Both the position numbers and the translations under genes were made by a program. Shown in pieces: positions 35,846-43,037 of a DNA stretch of 64,000 nt. Under the pieces are notes generated by a model. The model was not told where the DNA came from. It saw nothing but the letters and a program-made list of their open reading frames with translations, and did not search any database. This DNA comes from Terriglobus roseus DSM 18391. Lineage in GTDB: Bacteria > Acidobacteriota > Terriglobia > Terriglobales > Acidobacteriaceae. The DNA lies in NCBI RefSeq assembly GCF_000265425.1, contig NC_018014.1, positions 4,898,001-4,962,000 of the forward strand, written 5' to 3'. Position 1 is the stretch's first letter. Every line of letters begins with the position of its first letter.

Positions 35846-35874
35846 TTGCAAGCGTCTGTTCCCGGGCCTACACT
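35846..35874 (+). promoter_or_regulatory. Predicted sigma-70-type promoter of iscR
   Basis: -35 TTGCAA (35846-35851), a 17-base spacer, and -10 TACACT (35869-35874). Transcription would start near 35881, about 38 bases before the iscR start codon. The Fur-type palindrome ends 15 bases upstream of the -35 box, a position that suits activation or upstream modulation better than simple occlusion. Confidence 0.55.
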
Positions 35875-35918
35875 TAGGACTGCACTGGTCGGATATCGTC
35901 CGGTCATGCTCTAAAACC

Positions 35919-36398
35919 ATGCTGCGGCTGACTAAAAAAGCGGATTACGGCCTGATGGCGCTGAAGTACCTGGCGGAGCAGGCGCTGCTGAGCGGCAAGA
36001 CCGGCGCCGCCAGCGCACAGTCTGCCAAGGACATCGCGGAGGCATATCACATCCCTCCTCAACTCCTTGCCAAGATTCTGCAGACGCTGGCCCGGCAGGG
36101 AATCCTTGCATCGCATGCCGGTACCAACGGCGGCTATGCGCTCGCCCGGCCCGCCACGGAAATCAACGCCTTTGAGGTTATTCGGGCCATTGACGGCCCC
36201 CTTTTCATTACCAGTTGCATCACGATTCACGGCACCTGCGACCTCGCGGGCCACTGCACCATCAAAGAGCCGCTACGCAAGGTGAATGACAGTATCAAAG
36301 ATTTGCTGACCGGCATCATCATCGCCGATCTGGCCGAAGTTCCAGACACAGAACCGACCACAACACTCGGCGGCGGTCTGGTCTCTATCGCTCTCTAA
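35919..36398 (+). CDS. iscR: Rrf2-family Fe-S regulator IscR
   Basis: A 159-residue Rrf2-type repressor/activator that senses [2Fe-2S] cluster supply. The winged helix covers about 1-75 ([36 protein letters not shown], and the wing [11 protein letters not shown]). Three cysteines that can hold the cluster are C100, C107 and C113 in [15 protein letters not shown]. With cluster bound, such proteins repress the ISC genes; apo-forms control other targets. It is the first gene of the isc series, 112 bases before iscS. There is no obvious Shine-Dalgarno before ATG 35919, but the start matches the family. Regulation is probably dual: autoregulation plus the Fur-type site upstream. Confidence 0.94.
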   Translation: MLRLTKKADYGLMALKYLAEQALLSGKTGAASAQSAKDIAEAYHIPPQLLAKILQTLARQGILASHAGTNGGYALARPATEINAFEVIRAIDGPLFITSCITIHGTCDLAGHCTIKEPLRKVNDSIKDLLTGIIIADLAEVPDTEPTTTLGGGLVSIAL

Positions 36399-36510
36399 GG
36401 AGAGCTCGTTCTTTCGAAAGTCTGCGCATTGCATGAAGCAGACAGACACACGCATCACCTTTGCTCAACCCGGGCTGCACCGCCCGCAACGGATCAGGAG
36501 ATTAAGAAGC

Positions 36511-37779
36511 ATGAGCCTCGCCACCGAAATCGAACTGCTGGAGTCCACGCCCGTGCATAAGGGCGTTCAGTTGCCCATCTATATGGACAACCATGCCACC
36601 ACGGCGCTTGACCCGCGCGTGCTGGAAGCAATGCTGCCGTACATGACCAAGATCTACGGCAACGCCGCCAGCCGCAATCACCAGTTTGGGTGGGAAGCTG
36701 AGCAGGGCGTCGAACTGGCCCGCGAACAGATCGCAAAGCTCATCGGTGCCACGCCGAAGGAGATCATCTTCACCTCCGGCGCGACCGAAGGCAACAACCT
36801 CGCCATCAAGGGCGTCGCCGAGATGTACCGCGAAAAGGGCAACCACATCATCACCCAGGTGACCGAGCACAAGGCTGTGCTGGATACCTGTAAGCGCCTG
36901 GAAAAGAACGGTTACAAGGTAACCTACCTTCCCGTTCAGCCCGATGGCCTGGTCTCCGTTGCCGACATTGAAGCAGCTATGACGACCGAGACCATCCTGG
37001 TCACGATCATGTACGCGAACAACGAGATCGGCGTGGTCAACCCCATCGCCGAGATCGGTAAGCTCTGCCACGCCAAGGGCGTTCTCTTCCACACGGATGG
37101 CGTGCAGGCTGTAGGCAAGATCCCGGTCAACGTGCAGACGGACAACATCGACCTGCTGTCGCTGACTGCACACAAGATTTACGGCCCCAAGGGTGTGGGC
37201 GCGCTGTACGTTCGCCGCCGCAATCCGCGTGTCCAACTGAACGCACAGATCGACGGCGGCGGCCATGAGCGCGGCATGCGTTCCGGAACGCTGAATGTCG
37301 CCGGCATCGTCGGCCTCGGTAAGGCCTGCGAGATCGCCGGCGCAGAGATGGAAGCCGAGATCGCACGCCTGACCGGTCTGCGTGACTACATGCGCGGCAA
37401 GTTTGAGGCAGCGCTGGACTACATTGCGGTCAACGGCAACATGGATCACCACCTGCCCGGCAACCTGAACATGAGCTTCGTCTACGTCGAGGGCGAGTCG
37501 CTCCTGATGGGCATCAATGACATCGCGGTCTCATCCGGTTCGGCCTGCACCTCCGCCACGCTGGAGCCGTCGTATGTTCTCAAGGCGCTGGGCCTTGGCG
37601 ACGACGTCGCTCACTCGTCCATCCGCTTCGGTCTTGGCCGCTTCAATACCAAGGAAGAAGTGGACTATGTTGCCGACAAGCTGATCGACACTGTTCTGAA
37701 GCTGCGCGAACTGTCGCCGCTATACGAGATGGTCAAGGAAGGCATTGACCTTACCAAGATCGAGTGGACCGCTCACTAA
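36511..37779 (+). CDS. iscS: Cysteine desulfurase IscS
   Basis: A 422-residue class-V PLP enzyme that removes sulfur from cysteine and hands it to IscU. The PLP lysine is K222 in [12 protein letters not shown] and the persulfide cysteine is C346 in [12 protein letters not shown]. The protein ends LTKIEWTAH, the IscU-binding tail that distinguishes IscS from SufS and NifS. A ribosome site AGGAG lies 10 bases before ATG 36511; the frame is open upstream but not conserved. About 15 residues precede the usual start of the fold ([10 protein letters not shown]). It lies between iscR and a small membrane protein gene. Confidence 0.97.
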   Translation: MSLATEIELLESTPVHKGVQLPIYMDNHATTALDPRVLEAMLPYMTKIYGNAASRNHQFGWEAEQGVELAREQIAKLIGATPKEIIFTSGATEGNNLAIKGVAEMYREKGNHIITQVTEHKAVLDTCKRLEKNGYKVTYLPVQPDGLVSVADIEAAMTTETILVTIMYANNEIGVVNPIAEIGKLCHAKGVLFHTDGVQAVGKIPVNVQTDNIDLLSLTAHKIYGPKGVGALYVRRRNPRVQLNAQIDGGGHERGMRSGTLNVAGIVGLGKACEIAGAEMEAEIARLTGLRDYMRGKFEAALDYIAVNGNMDHHLPGNLNMSFVYVEGESLLMGINDIAVSSGSACTSATLEPSYVLKALGLGDDVAHSSIRFGLGRFNTKEEVDYVADKLIDTVLKLRELSPLYEMVKEGIDLTKIEWTAH

Positions 37780-37788
37780 GGAGCTTCG

Positions 37789-37983
37789 ATGAAGGAGCCG
37801 ACGGGCAAGACCTGGGTATCCACGATGTTGTTCACATGGATCTCCAGCATGGCCGCCGGCTATTTCAGTACGCCCCTGACGTGGCGTGAGGCTTTGAAGA
37901 CGTTCGATTATTCGGTCGCATTTGCGACACTGGTTTGGCTCTTCGCCCTGGCTCGATGGAACCGGGCAATCATCAAGAATTAG
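37789..37983 (+). CDS. Small membrane protein between iscS and iscU
   Basis: A 64-residue protein with hydrophobic segments at about 8-27 (VSTMLFTWISSMAAGYFSTP) and 40-56 (YSVAFATLVWLFALARW), so it probably spans the membrane twice. AAGGAG at 37778-37783 overlaps the iscS stop region and sits 5 bases before the ATG, so it is very likely translated with iscS. No family is recognised. Its place inside the isc operon hints at membrane association or at a passenger gene; neither can be decided from sequence. Confidence 0.7.
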   Translation: MKEPTGKTWVSTMLFTWISSMAAGYFSTPLTWREALKTFDYSVAFATLVWLFALARWNRAIIKN

Positions 37984-38057
37984 CATCCGGCAGGGATTTG
38001 CACTGAAGTCTGACCGGCAGGCATCTAATTAACGCATTCGCTCAACAGGAGACGAAC

Positions 38058-38480
38058 ATGGCATATAGCGATAAGGTTGTTGATCACTACGAAAACCCCC
38101 GCAACGTCGGCACGCTCGACAAGAGCTCGTCCGAGGTTGGCACCGGCCTGGTCGGTGCACCGGAGTGCGGCGACGTCATGCGTCTCCAGATCAAGGTGAA
38201 CCCGGATACCCAGGTCATCGAAGACGCGAAGTTTAAGACCTTCGGCTGCGGCTCCGCCATTGCCTCTTCGTCGCTTGCGACCGAGTGGGTGAAGGGCAAG
38301 ACGGTTGCCGAGGCTCTCGCAATCTCGAACACGGAGATCGTGAAGGAACTCGCACTTCCCCCGGTCAAGATTCACTGCTCGGTTCTGGCGGAAGACGCCA
38401 TCCGCGCCGCGATCGGTGACTGGAAGAAGAAGAACAACGTTGCCGAGACTGAGCCCGCGCTCGTCGGCGCATCCGCGTAA
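38058..38480 (+). CDS. iscU: Fe-S scaffold protein IscU
   Basis: A 140-residue scaffold on which [2Fe-2S] clusters are built. The three cluster cysteines are C37 (APECGD, with D39 next to it), C64 (FGCGSAIAS) and C107 (KIHCSVL). LPPVK at 100-104 is the HscA recognition motif, which matches the presence of hscA and hscB in this window. AGGAGACGAAC precedes the ATG. The C-terminal 10-12 residues are an extra acidic/alanine tail. It is transcribed with iscS upstream and the secreted protein gene downstream. Confidence 0.97.
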   Translation: MAYSDKVVDHYENPRNVGTLDKSSSEVGTGLVGAPECGDVMRLQIKVNPDTQVIEDAKFKTFGCGSAIASSSLATEWVKGKTVAEALAISNTEIVKELALPPVKIHCSVLAEDAIRAAIGDWKKKNNVAETEPALVGASA

Positions 38481-38577
38481 TCACGCTTTGTTCAGGAACG
38501 CGCAGAGGCACTTCCGCCAGCACCTGGCGAAGCACTCTGCGCGTTTCTGTTCGTACCACCCGGTCTCTGAAGCCAGC

Positions 38578-39174
38578 ATGAGAACCTTCCGCTCAGCCAC
38601 GCATTGCCTCGCGCTTGCCGCCCTTCTTCTGATCGGCGCGGCCACAGGCTCTGCACAGCAGATCGTCCAACGCGGCGCCCTGGGCACGCCTGCCCTGGTG
38701 CAGGATGATACGGAACAGTGGACGACTCCTCTTCTGCTTGCGGAAGATCACGACGTCTCCATCTACATGCCGGACGTGTCGACCCCGCAATGGCTGCAGA
38801 AAAACTACGACAGCTTCATCAACAAGGGTACGTACGTCCTGACGCTCTTCACCTTCTACCGCACGCCGGCAGCCTGCCGCGCAAACCAGGTGGCATGGGG
38901 CCTAGGCGATGCCGCCCATCTCAACGCGTGCGTCGATACGGGATATCGCGCCCGCCGCGCGCTCATCGATCCGCAATCGAAGTCGGTTACGCTGCAGGCA
39001 GCGGTCATGGTCGATCAGAGCGGTTACATTCAGCCGTCTACCCTGCGCGACGACCAGCTCTTCCGCACATGGGATCAGCTCGACGGCAACACACAGCTCG
39101 CACTCAAGAAGGCAGACGAGTTCGTCACGCGGCAGTTAAAGATCTACGACGTCAGACAACGTAGCCTGCACTAA
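38578..39174 (+). CDS. Secreted protein of unknown function within the isc locus
   Basis: A 198-residue protein with a signal peptide of about 26 residues (MRTFRSATHCLALAALLLIGAATGSAQ). The mature part begins QIVQRGALGTPALVQDD and has a helical segment TPQWLQKNYDSFINKGTYVLTLFTFY. Two cysteines (in TPAACRAN and LNACVDTGY) could form a periplasmic disulfide. It ends in a lysine-rich helix (ALKKADEFVTRQLKIYD). No family is recognised. It sits between iscU and iscA, about 97 bases after iscU, without its own visible terminator. A link to cluster assembly is not expected for a periplasmic protein, so it may be a passenger. Confidence 0.75.
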   Translation: MRTFRSATHCLALAALLLIGAATGSAQQIVQRGALGTPALVQDDTEQWTTPLLLAEDHDVSIYMPDVSTPQWLQKNYDSFINKGTYVLTLFTFYRTPAACRANQVAWGLGDAAHLNACVDTGYRARRALIDPQSKSVTLQAAVMVDQSGYIQPSTLRDDQLFRTWDQLDGNTQLALKKADEFVTRQLKIYDVRQRSLH

Positions 39175-39195
39175 GCCATCAGTAAAGGAACATCC

Positions 39196-39669
39196 ATGTC
39201 CGTAGTCGGCATCAGCACCACCACCAGCAACGAGATGAGCGCGCCCGCACCGCAGGCCGGCGCTCCCGTGTACTCCAGTCCCATCGCTCCGCCGGTATCC
39301 GCACCCGCCGACAATGCGAAGGCGCAGAACATCCAGGTTACTGAGAAGGCGCTCAAGCGCATCCGCGCCGCCATGGCGAAAGAGAACGTAAACGGGGAGC
39401 AGGGCGGTCTGCGCGTCGGCATCACTGGCGGCGGCTGCAGTGGACTCAGCTACAACATCCGATTCGATTCGCAGCCGCGCGAGCGTGACCGCGTCTACGT
39501 CTACGCGCAGGATGGCGACAAGGTTCAGATCTTCGTCGACCCGAAATCGTTCCTCTACCTCAGCGGCATGACGCTCGACTTTGAAGAGACGCTGATGCGC
39601 CAGGGCTTCAACTTCATCAACCCGCACAGCACCAAGAGCTGCGGCTGCGGATCGTCTTTCACAGCGTAA
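39196..39669 (+). CDS. iscA: A-type Fe-S carrier IscA
   Basis: A 157-residue A-type carrier. The conserved domain starts near residue 46 (IQVTEKALKRIRAAM) and contains C81 in GGGCSGLSY and the closing pair C149 and C151 in SCGCGSSF, the three ligands for iron or a cluster. The first 45 residues are a serine/alanine/proline-rich extension not present in Escherichia coli IscA (107 residues), probably disordered. AAAGGAACATCC precedes the ATG. IscA delivers clusters from IscU to targets, mainly [4Fe-4S] enzymes such as the endonuclease III-like protein here. Confidence 0.95.
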   Translation: MSVVGISTTTSNEMSAPAPQAGAPVYSSPIAPPVSAPADNAKAQNIQVTEKALKRIRAAMAKENVNGEQGGLRVGITGGGCSGLSYNIRFDSQPRERDRVYVYAQDGDKVQIFVDPKSFLYLSGMTLDFEETLMRQGFNFINPHSTKSCGCGSSFTA

Positions 39670-39695
39670 GATCATCCCACCGTCTAGAGCCGCCT

Positions 39696-39902
39696 GTGCC
39701 CATCAAGTTCCTATCCGTTGAGAAAGTCAGGTTCGATGAGGACCGGCTGAAAGAAGCACACTATTGGGCTTCTAAGTCGGTAGCGGAACGCGTGATCGCG
39801 GGCTGGGAACTCGCAGACGAGGACTTCCGCTTGAGAGAGGGCGATGAGCCGAAGGGACGAACAGCTAGCACTCTTCGCCGCGTTCCACGCAGCGGGAGTT
39901 GA
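39696..39902 (+). CDS. Small protein upstream of the nucleotidyltransferase
   Basis: A 68-residue frame starting with GTG: PIKFLSVEKVRFDED, then an amphipathic helix (LKEAHYWASKSVAERVIAGWELADEDF) and a basic end. No family is recognised. It overlaps the following nucleotidyltransferase gene by 59 bases in another frame. Size, order and overlap resemble the antitoxin position of nucleotidyltransferase-type toxin pairs. Codon usage in the last 20 codons, inside the overlap, is not informative. It may be a real short gene or only a frame with a plausible start. Confidence 0.45.
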   Translation: MPIKFLSVEKVRFDEDRLKEAHYWASKSVAERVIAGWELADEDFRLREGDEPKGRTASTLRRVPRSGS

Positions 39903-40323
39903 ATACGCAGTGGTTGGAGGCGTTGCAGTAAACGCCCATGGCTTCGTGCGGAATACTCGCGATCTCGACATCTTCCTGCGACCCACGGTGGAGAACGCTC
40001 ATGCGGCATTCAATGCCCTTAAAGCGCTTGGCGCACCCGTGGAAGGCCTTGAGGCCACCGATCTCCTCACCGATGACGGCCAATACCAGTTCCAGACGGA
40101 GTTCAACCGAGTTGACCTTCTCACCTTTATCGGCGAAATGCAGTTCGACACGGTTTGGCGGAACCGCGTCGACACGGAGATCGACGGTGTTCCCGTACGG
40201 TTCATCTCGAGAACAGATCTCATCGAGAACAAACGCCAGGTCGGCAGACTGATTGACTTGGCAGATGTCGAGCAGCTTTCCGTAATCCCCGAGGCGGACC
40301 AGCTGCGCTTGCAAGAGGACTAG
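39844..40323 (+). CDS. Nucleotidyltransferase-fold protein (AbiEii/MNT-like)
   Basis: A 159-residue protein with the nucleotidyltransferase core: VEYAVVGGVAVNAHGFVRNT followed by DLDIFL, that is the GG(S/V) helix start and the D-x-D metal pair. The second half has RVDLLTFIGEMQFDTVW and a lysine-rich C-terminal helix (DLIENKRQVGRLIDLADVEQL). Single-domain proteins like this occur as AbiEii-like toxins, MNT antitoxins or stand-alone nucleotidyltransferases of unknown role. GAGAGGGCG precedes ATG 39844. It lies between iscA and an acetyltransferase gene on the isc strand, with the small overlapping frame upstream. Confidence 0.77.
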   Translation: MSRRDEQLALFAAFHAAGVEYAVVGGVAVNAHGFVRNTRDLDIFLRPTVENAHAAFNALKALGAPVEGLEATDLLTDDGQYQFQTEFNRVDLLTFIGEMQFDTVWRNRVDTEIDGVPVRFISRTDLIENKRQVGRLIDLADVEQLSVIPEADQLRLQED

Positions 40324-40326
40324 CCG

Positions 40327-40770
40327 GTGACTATGGAGTATCTGCATACTGCCGAACACCCAGCTACCCGCACTCCCGCCCGCTACTACCGGATGGTCAG
40401 TCCTGACGGCGAGCACGTCGGCAACATCAATCTCCGCCTCGACAACTCTGAAGCGATCACCCGCTACGCGGGCCACATTGGCTACGAGGTACTACCCGAA
40501 CACCGCGGGCACCGCTACGCCGCAAATGCCGTCCGCCTCATGATCCCCATCGCGCGCGAGCACGGCATCGATCCGCTCTGGATCACTTGCGATCCGGGAA
40601 ATACAGCCTCCCGCCGCACGCTGGAACTCGCCGGTGCGGAGTACGTCGAGACCGTCTCCGTTCTCTATAACAACGCCATCTTTCTCGCGGGCCATCCCCG
40701 CAAGTGTCGCTACCGGCTTCAAACCGCGCAAGAATCCAATGCGCACAAAGTACCATCGGAACAACCATGA
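40327..40770 (+). CDS. GNAT-family N-acetyltransferase
   Basis: A 147-residue acetyltransferase. The acetyl-CoA loop is HIGYEVLPEHRGHRYAANAV, and ITCDPGNTASRRTLELAGA is the following conserved helix. It transfers an acetyl group to an amine of unknown identity. The start is GTG 40327, with GAGGA 7 bases upstream, only 3 bases after the nucleotidyltransferase stop; ATG 40333 is an alternative. Its stop codon overlaps the hscB start (ATGA, 40767-40770), so translation of hscB is coupled to it. Confidence 0.86.
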   Translation: MTMEYLHTAEHPATRTPARYYRMVSPDGEHVGNINLRLDNSEAITRYAGHIGYEVLPEHRGHRYAANAVRLMIPIAREHGIDPLWITCDPGNTASRRTLELAGAEYVETVSVLYNNAIFLAGHPRKCRYRLQTAQESNAHKVPSEQP

Positions 40771-41375
40771 CCTACTTCGAAGTCTTCTCGTTGCCGCCCA
40801 AATTACAGATCGACACCGCCGCACTTGAGAAGACTTTCTACAAGCTGTCGCGCGAGTTCCACCCCGACCGCTTCGCCTCAAAGCCCGCGGAAGAACAGGC
40901 CGCAGCAACCGAAAAATCTTCCCTGCTGAACGACGCCTATCGCGCGCTGCGTGATCCCATCCGCCGCACCGAATACCTGCTGGAGCAGGAGGGCGTTGAG
41001 CTGGAAGAGCAGTCCGTCAAGGCCACGGAGTCTGCCCGCGCGGCCGGTACGCAGAAGAAACAGATCGTCCCGCCCGATCTGCTGGAAGAGGCCTTTGAGC
41101 TGAACATGGCCCTCGAAGAGATGAAAATGGCGAAGAAGATGGGCGACGACGACCCGCAGCTTCGCAAGGATCTTGAAACAGCGAAGTCCAACTTCACCAA
41201 CATGCTCGATGCCTCTGGCCGTGAGCTGGAAGCGCTGTGGACCAGTTGGGATGCGGCCGTGGATAGCGGTGACGACGGCGCGAAAGACGCCGCGAAGGAT
41301 GAGATGGTGGCGCTGCTCAATCGCCGCAGCTATCTGCGCAACCTGGTTCGTGACGTAAACGCAACACTCGAATAG
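40767..41375 (+). CDS. hscB: J-domain co-chaperone HscB
   Basis: A 202-residue co-chaperone that brings IscU to HscA and stimulates its ATPase. The J-domain is N-terminal with the HPD triplet at 32-34 (SREFHPDRF). The C-terminal helical bundle (about 95-200) contains the conserved FELNMALEEM and the NRRSYLRNLVRDV end. The length is slightly above Escherichia coli HscB (171). ATG 40767 overlaps the acetyltransferase stop by 4 bases. In most bacteria hscB is adjacent to hscA; here seven other features and 3.5 kb lie between them. Confidence 0.94.
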   Translation: MTYFEVFSLPPKLQIDTAALEKTFYKLSREFHPDRFASKPAEEQAAATEKSSLLNDAYRALRDPIRRTEYLLEQEGVELEEQSVKATESARAAGTQKKQIVPPDLLEEAFELNMALEEMKMAKKMGDDDPQLRKDLETAKSNFTNMLDASGRELEALWTSWDAAVDSGDDGAKDAAKDEMVALLNRRSYLRNLVRDVNATLE

Positions 41376-41379
41376 CTTT

Positions 41380-42486
41380 TTGGCGCGCACTCCGCATCGA
41401 ATAGGGGTGCTCGTCCCTAATCAGATCTCTTCCATCCCTGCAGAACCCAGCCAGCCCTGGAGCTGGCGAAGCATCGTGCTCTTCCTCCTCACGATGCTCC
41501 TCATCCTGCTCGCACTCGGCATTGCAGCGCCGTTCATGCCCGCCCTCACGTGGTCCATCGCCCTTGCCGTGTCGGTGCAACGGCCTTACAGGTGGCTGCT
41601 GCGTAAGACGCACAGACCCGCACTCGCTGCCGGACTCGGCACCATTCTTGTCATGCTGCTCATCGTAGGTCCGGTGCTCCTCCTACTGGAACGGCTCGCC
41701 AGCCAGTTCTTTCAGGTTGTGCCACTGTTCACCTCCGGCGCCGCGCAGGACTGGGTGCAGGCCACGCTGCAGAGCCACCCCAAGCTGAACTCGCTGCTCT
41801 CTCAGGCCACCGCTGGCATGGATCTCAAGGACAGTGCACGCACCGCAGCGGCCTTCATCGCGGGCAAGCTGCAGGGCATCCTCGCCGGCTCCGTCAACAC
41901 ACTGACGCAGATGGCCATCATGCTCTACGCTCTCTTCTTCTTCCTGCTCGACGGCAAGCAGATTGCGACCGCGCTGGGCTCCATCCTGCCCATGACTGCC
42001 GGTGAAAGCAGCAACCTGCTGCGCCGTATGCAGAGTGCCGTCGAAGCCTCCATCCTCGGCAGCCTCACAATCGCCGCCATCCAGGGCACCGTAGGTGGGA
42101 TCATTTTCGCCCTCCTGGGCGTGCCAAACGCTATTCTGTGGGGCTTCATGATGGGCGTACTGGCGACCGTTCCCAGCCTCGGAACCTTCCTTGTCTGGGC
42201 TCCTGTCGCCGTCTTCCTTCTGCTCTCCGGCCACGTCATCAAGGCCGCCATCCTTGTGGCATGCGGCATGTTCATCATCGGCTCCATCGACAACGTGCTC
42301 TACCCGTCGCTCGTCAGCAAACGGCTTGAGATGCACACCCTTGCGGCCTTCTTCGGCGTGCTTGGCGGCGTCGCGATCTTCGGCATCAGCGGTCTTGTCC
42401 TTGGACCACTCGTGCTCGTCACCGCCACCGAACTCATCCGCATCTGGCTGCCCGGCGCCTTCCGCGTTCCTACGACGGAGTCGTAG
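41380..42486 (+). CDS. AI-2E/PerM-family membrane transporter
   Basis: A 368-residue membrane protein with about seven hydrophobic segments and the family layout: paired N-terminal helices, a central soluble region (about 105-160), MAIMLYALFFFLLDG, then AAIQGTVGGIIFALLGVPNAILWGFMMGVLATVPSLG, where the GVPN and P-S-LG signatures lie, and SLVSKRLEMHTL. Members export AI-2-like molecules or act as Na+/H+ antiporters; the substrate is not known. The start is a TTG at 41380 right after the hscB stop; GTG 41407 is possible. Its last 187 bases are overlapped by the opposite-strand HxlR frame. Confidence 0.87.
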   Translation: MARTPHRIGVLVPNQISSIPAEPSQPWSWRSIVLFLLTMLLILLALGIAAPFMPALTWSIALAVSVQRPYRWLLRKTHRPALAAGLGTILVMLLIVGPVLLLLERLASQFFQVVPLFTSGAAQDWVQATLQSHPKLNSLLSQATAGMDLKDSARTAAAFIAGKLQGILAGSVNTLTQMAIMLYALFFFLLDGKQIATALGSILPMTAGESSNLLRRMQSAVEASILGSLTIAAIQGTVGGIIFALLGVPNAILWGFMMGVLATVPSLGTFLVWAPVAVFLLLSGHVIKAAILVACGMFIIGSIDNVLYPSLVSKRLEMHTLAAFFGVLGGVAIFGISGLVLGPLVLVTATELIRIWLPGAFRVPTTES

Positions 42487-42923
42487 CTACGCGGCGTCTG
42501 CCAGGGCTGGGTCTGTTCAATGCGTTCCGCGAAGCGCTTGCGTGATGCTTCGATCTGATCGCGATACCTCTCGGCCCAGATCCAGACGCCGCAGAAGGCT
42601 TCACTCAGGCTCGCGCCCAACGGCGTCAGTTCGTACTCCACACGCGGCGGTATGACGGGGAAGACGGTCCGCAGCAGCAGGCCGTCGCTCTCCATCTGCC
42701 GTAGCGTCTTGGTCAGCATCTTCTGACTGATGCCCTTCAGTTCTACCGCAACTTCGGTAAATCGCAAGCGGCCGTGCTCCTGCAGAGCCTCCAGCGCGAG
42801 CATGGTCCACTTATCCGCAACACGACCGATGACCTCCGTCACCAGCGCATCCAGCGCCGGGTCGGTCGTCCCCGGCGGCAGCGGGAAGGTTACGTCGCGT
42901 GAGTCCTGTGCAGGCAGCTTCAT
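42300..42923 (-). CDS. HxlR-family winged-helix regulator with an overlapping tail
   Basis: A 207-residue protein. The HxlR domain covers about residues 25-125: VIGRVADKWTMLALEALQEHGRLRFTEV, the recognition helix ISQKMLTKTLRQMESDGLL, and PPRVEYELTPLG. HxlR proteins sense redox or electrophile stress, often through a cysteine; here the only one in the domain region is in EAFCGVW. The usual end is near residue 145, but the frame runs on for about 60 residues antisense to the AI-2E gene. The tail is probably non-functional. The gene is divergent from the SDR gene, with 114 bases between start codons, an arrangement typical of regulator and target. Confidence 0.82.
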   Translation of the reverse strand: MKLPAQDSRDVTFPLPPGTTDPALDALVTEVIGRVADKWTMLALEALQEHGRLRFTEVAVELKGISQKMLTKTLRQMESDGLLLRTVFPVIPPRVEYELTPLGASLSEAFCGVWIWAERYRDQIEASRKRFAERIEQTQPWQTPRSYDSVVGTRKAPGSQMRMSSVAVTSTSGPRTRPLMPKIATPPSTPKKAARVCISSRLLTSDG

Positions 42924-42962
42924 GCGCCCAGTCTATGCCTCGCCCGATACTCTCCGGGCGGT

Positions 42963-42989
42963 AAGTATGGCGCGAAAAGGTGCGTACTT
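42963..42989. promoter_or_regulatory. Candidate HxlR operator in the divergent promoter
   Basis: Inverted repeat AAGTA (42963-42967) / TACTT (42985-42989) with 17 bases between the arms, in the 114-base region shared by the HxlR regulator and the SDR gene. Arm sequence and location suit HxlR/YodB-type operators; the assignment is by eye only. Confidence 0.35.
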
Positions 42990-43037
42990 CCGCGATTCAC
43001 AAGCGCATCCTATCCTCAAAATCAGAGGTGAAAGCAC

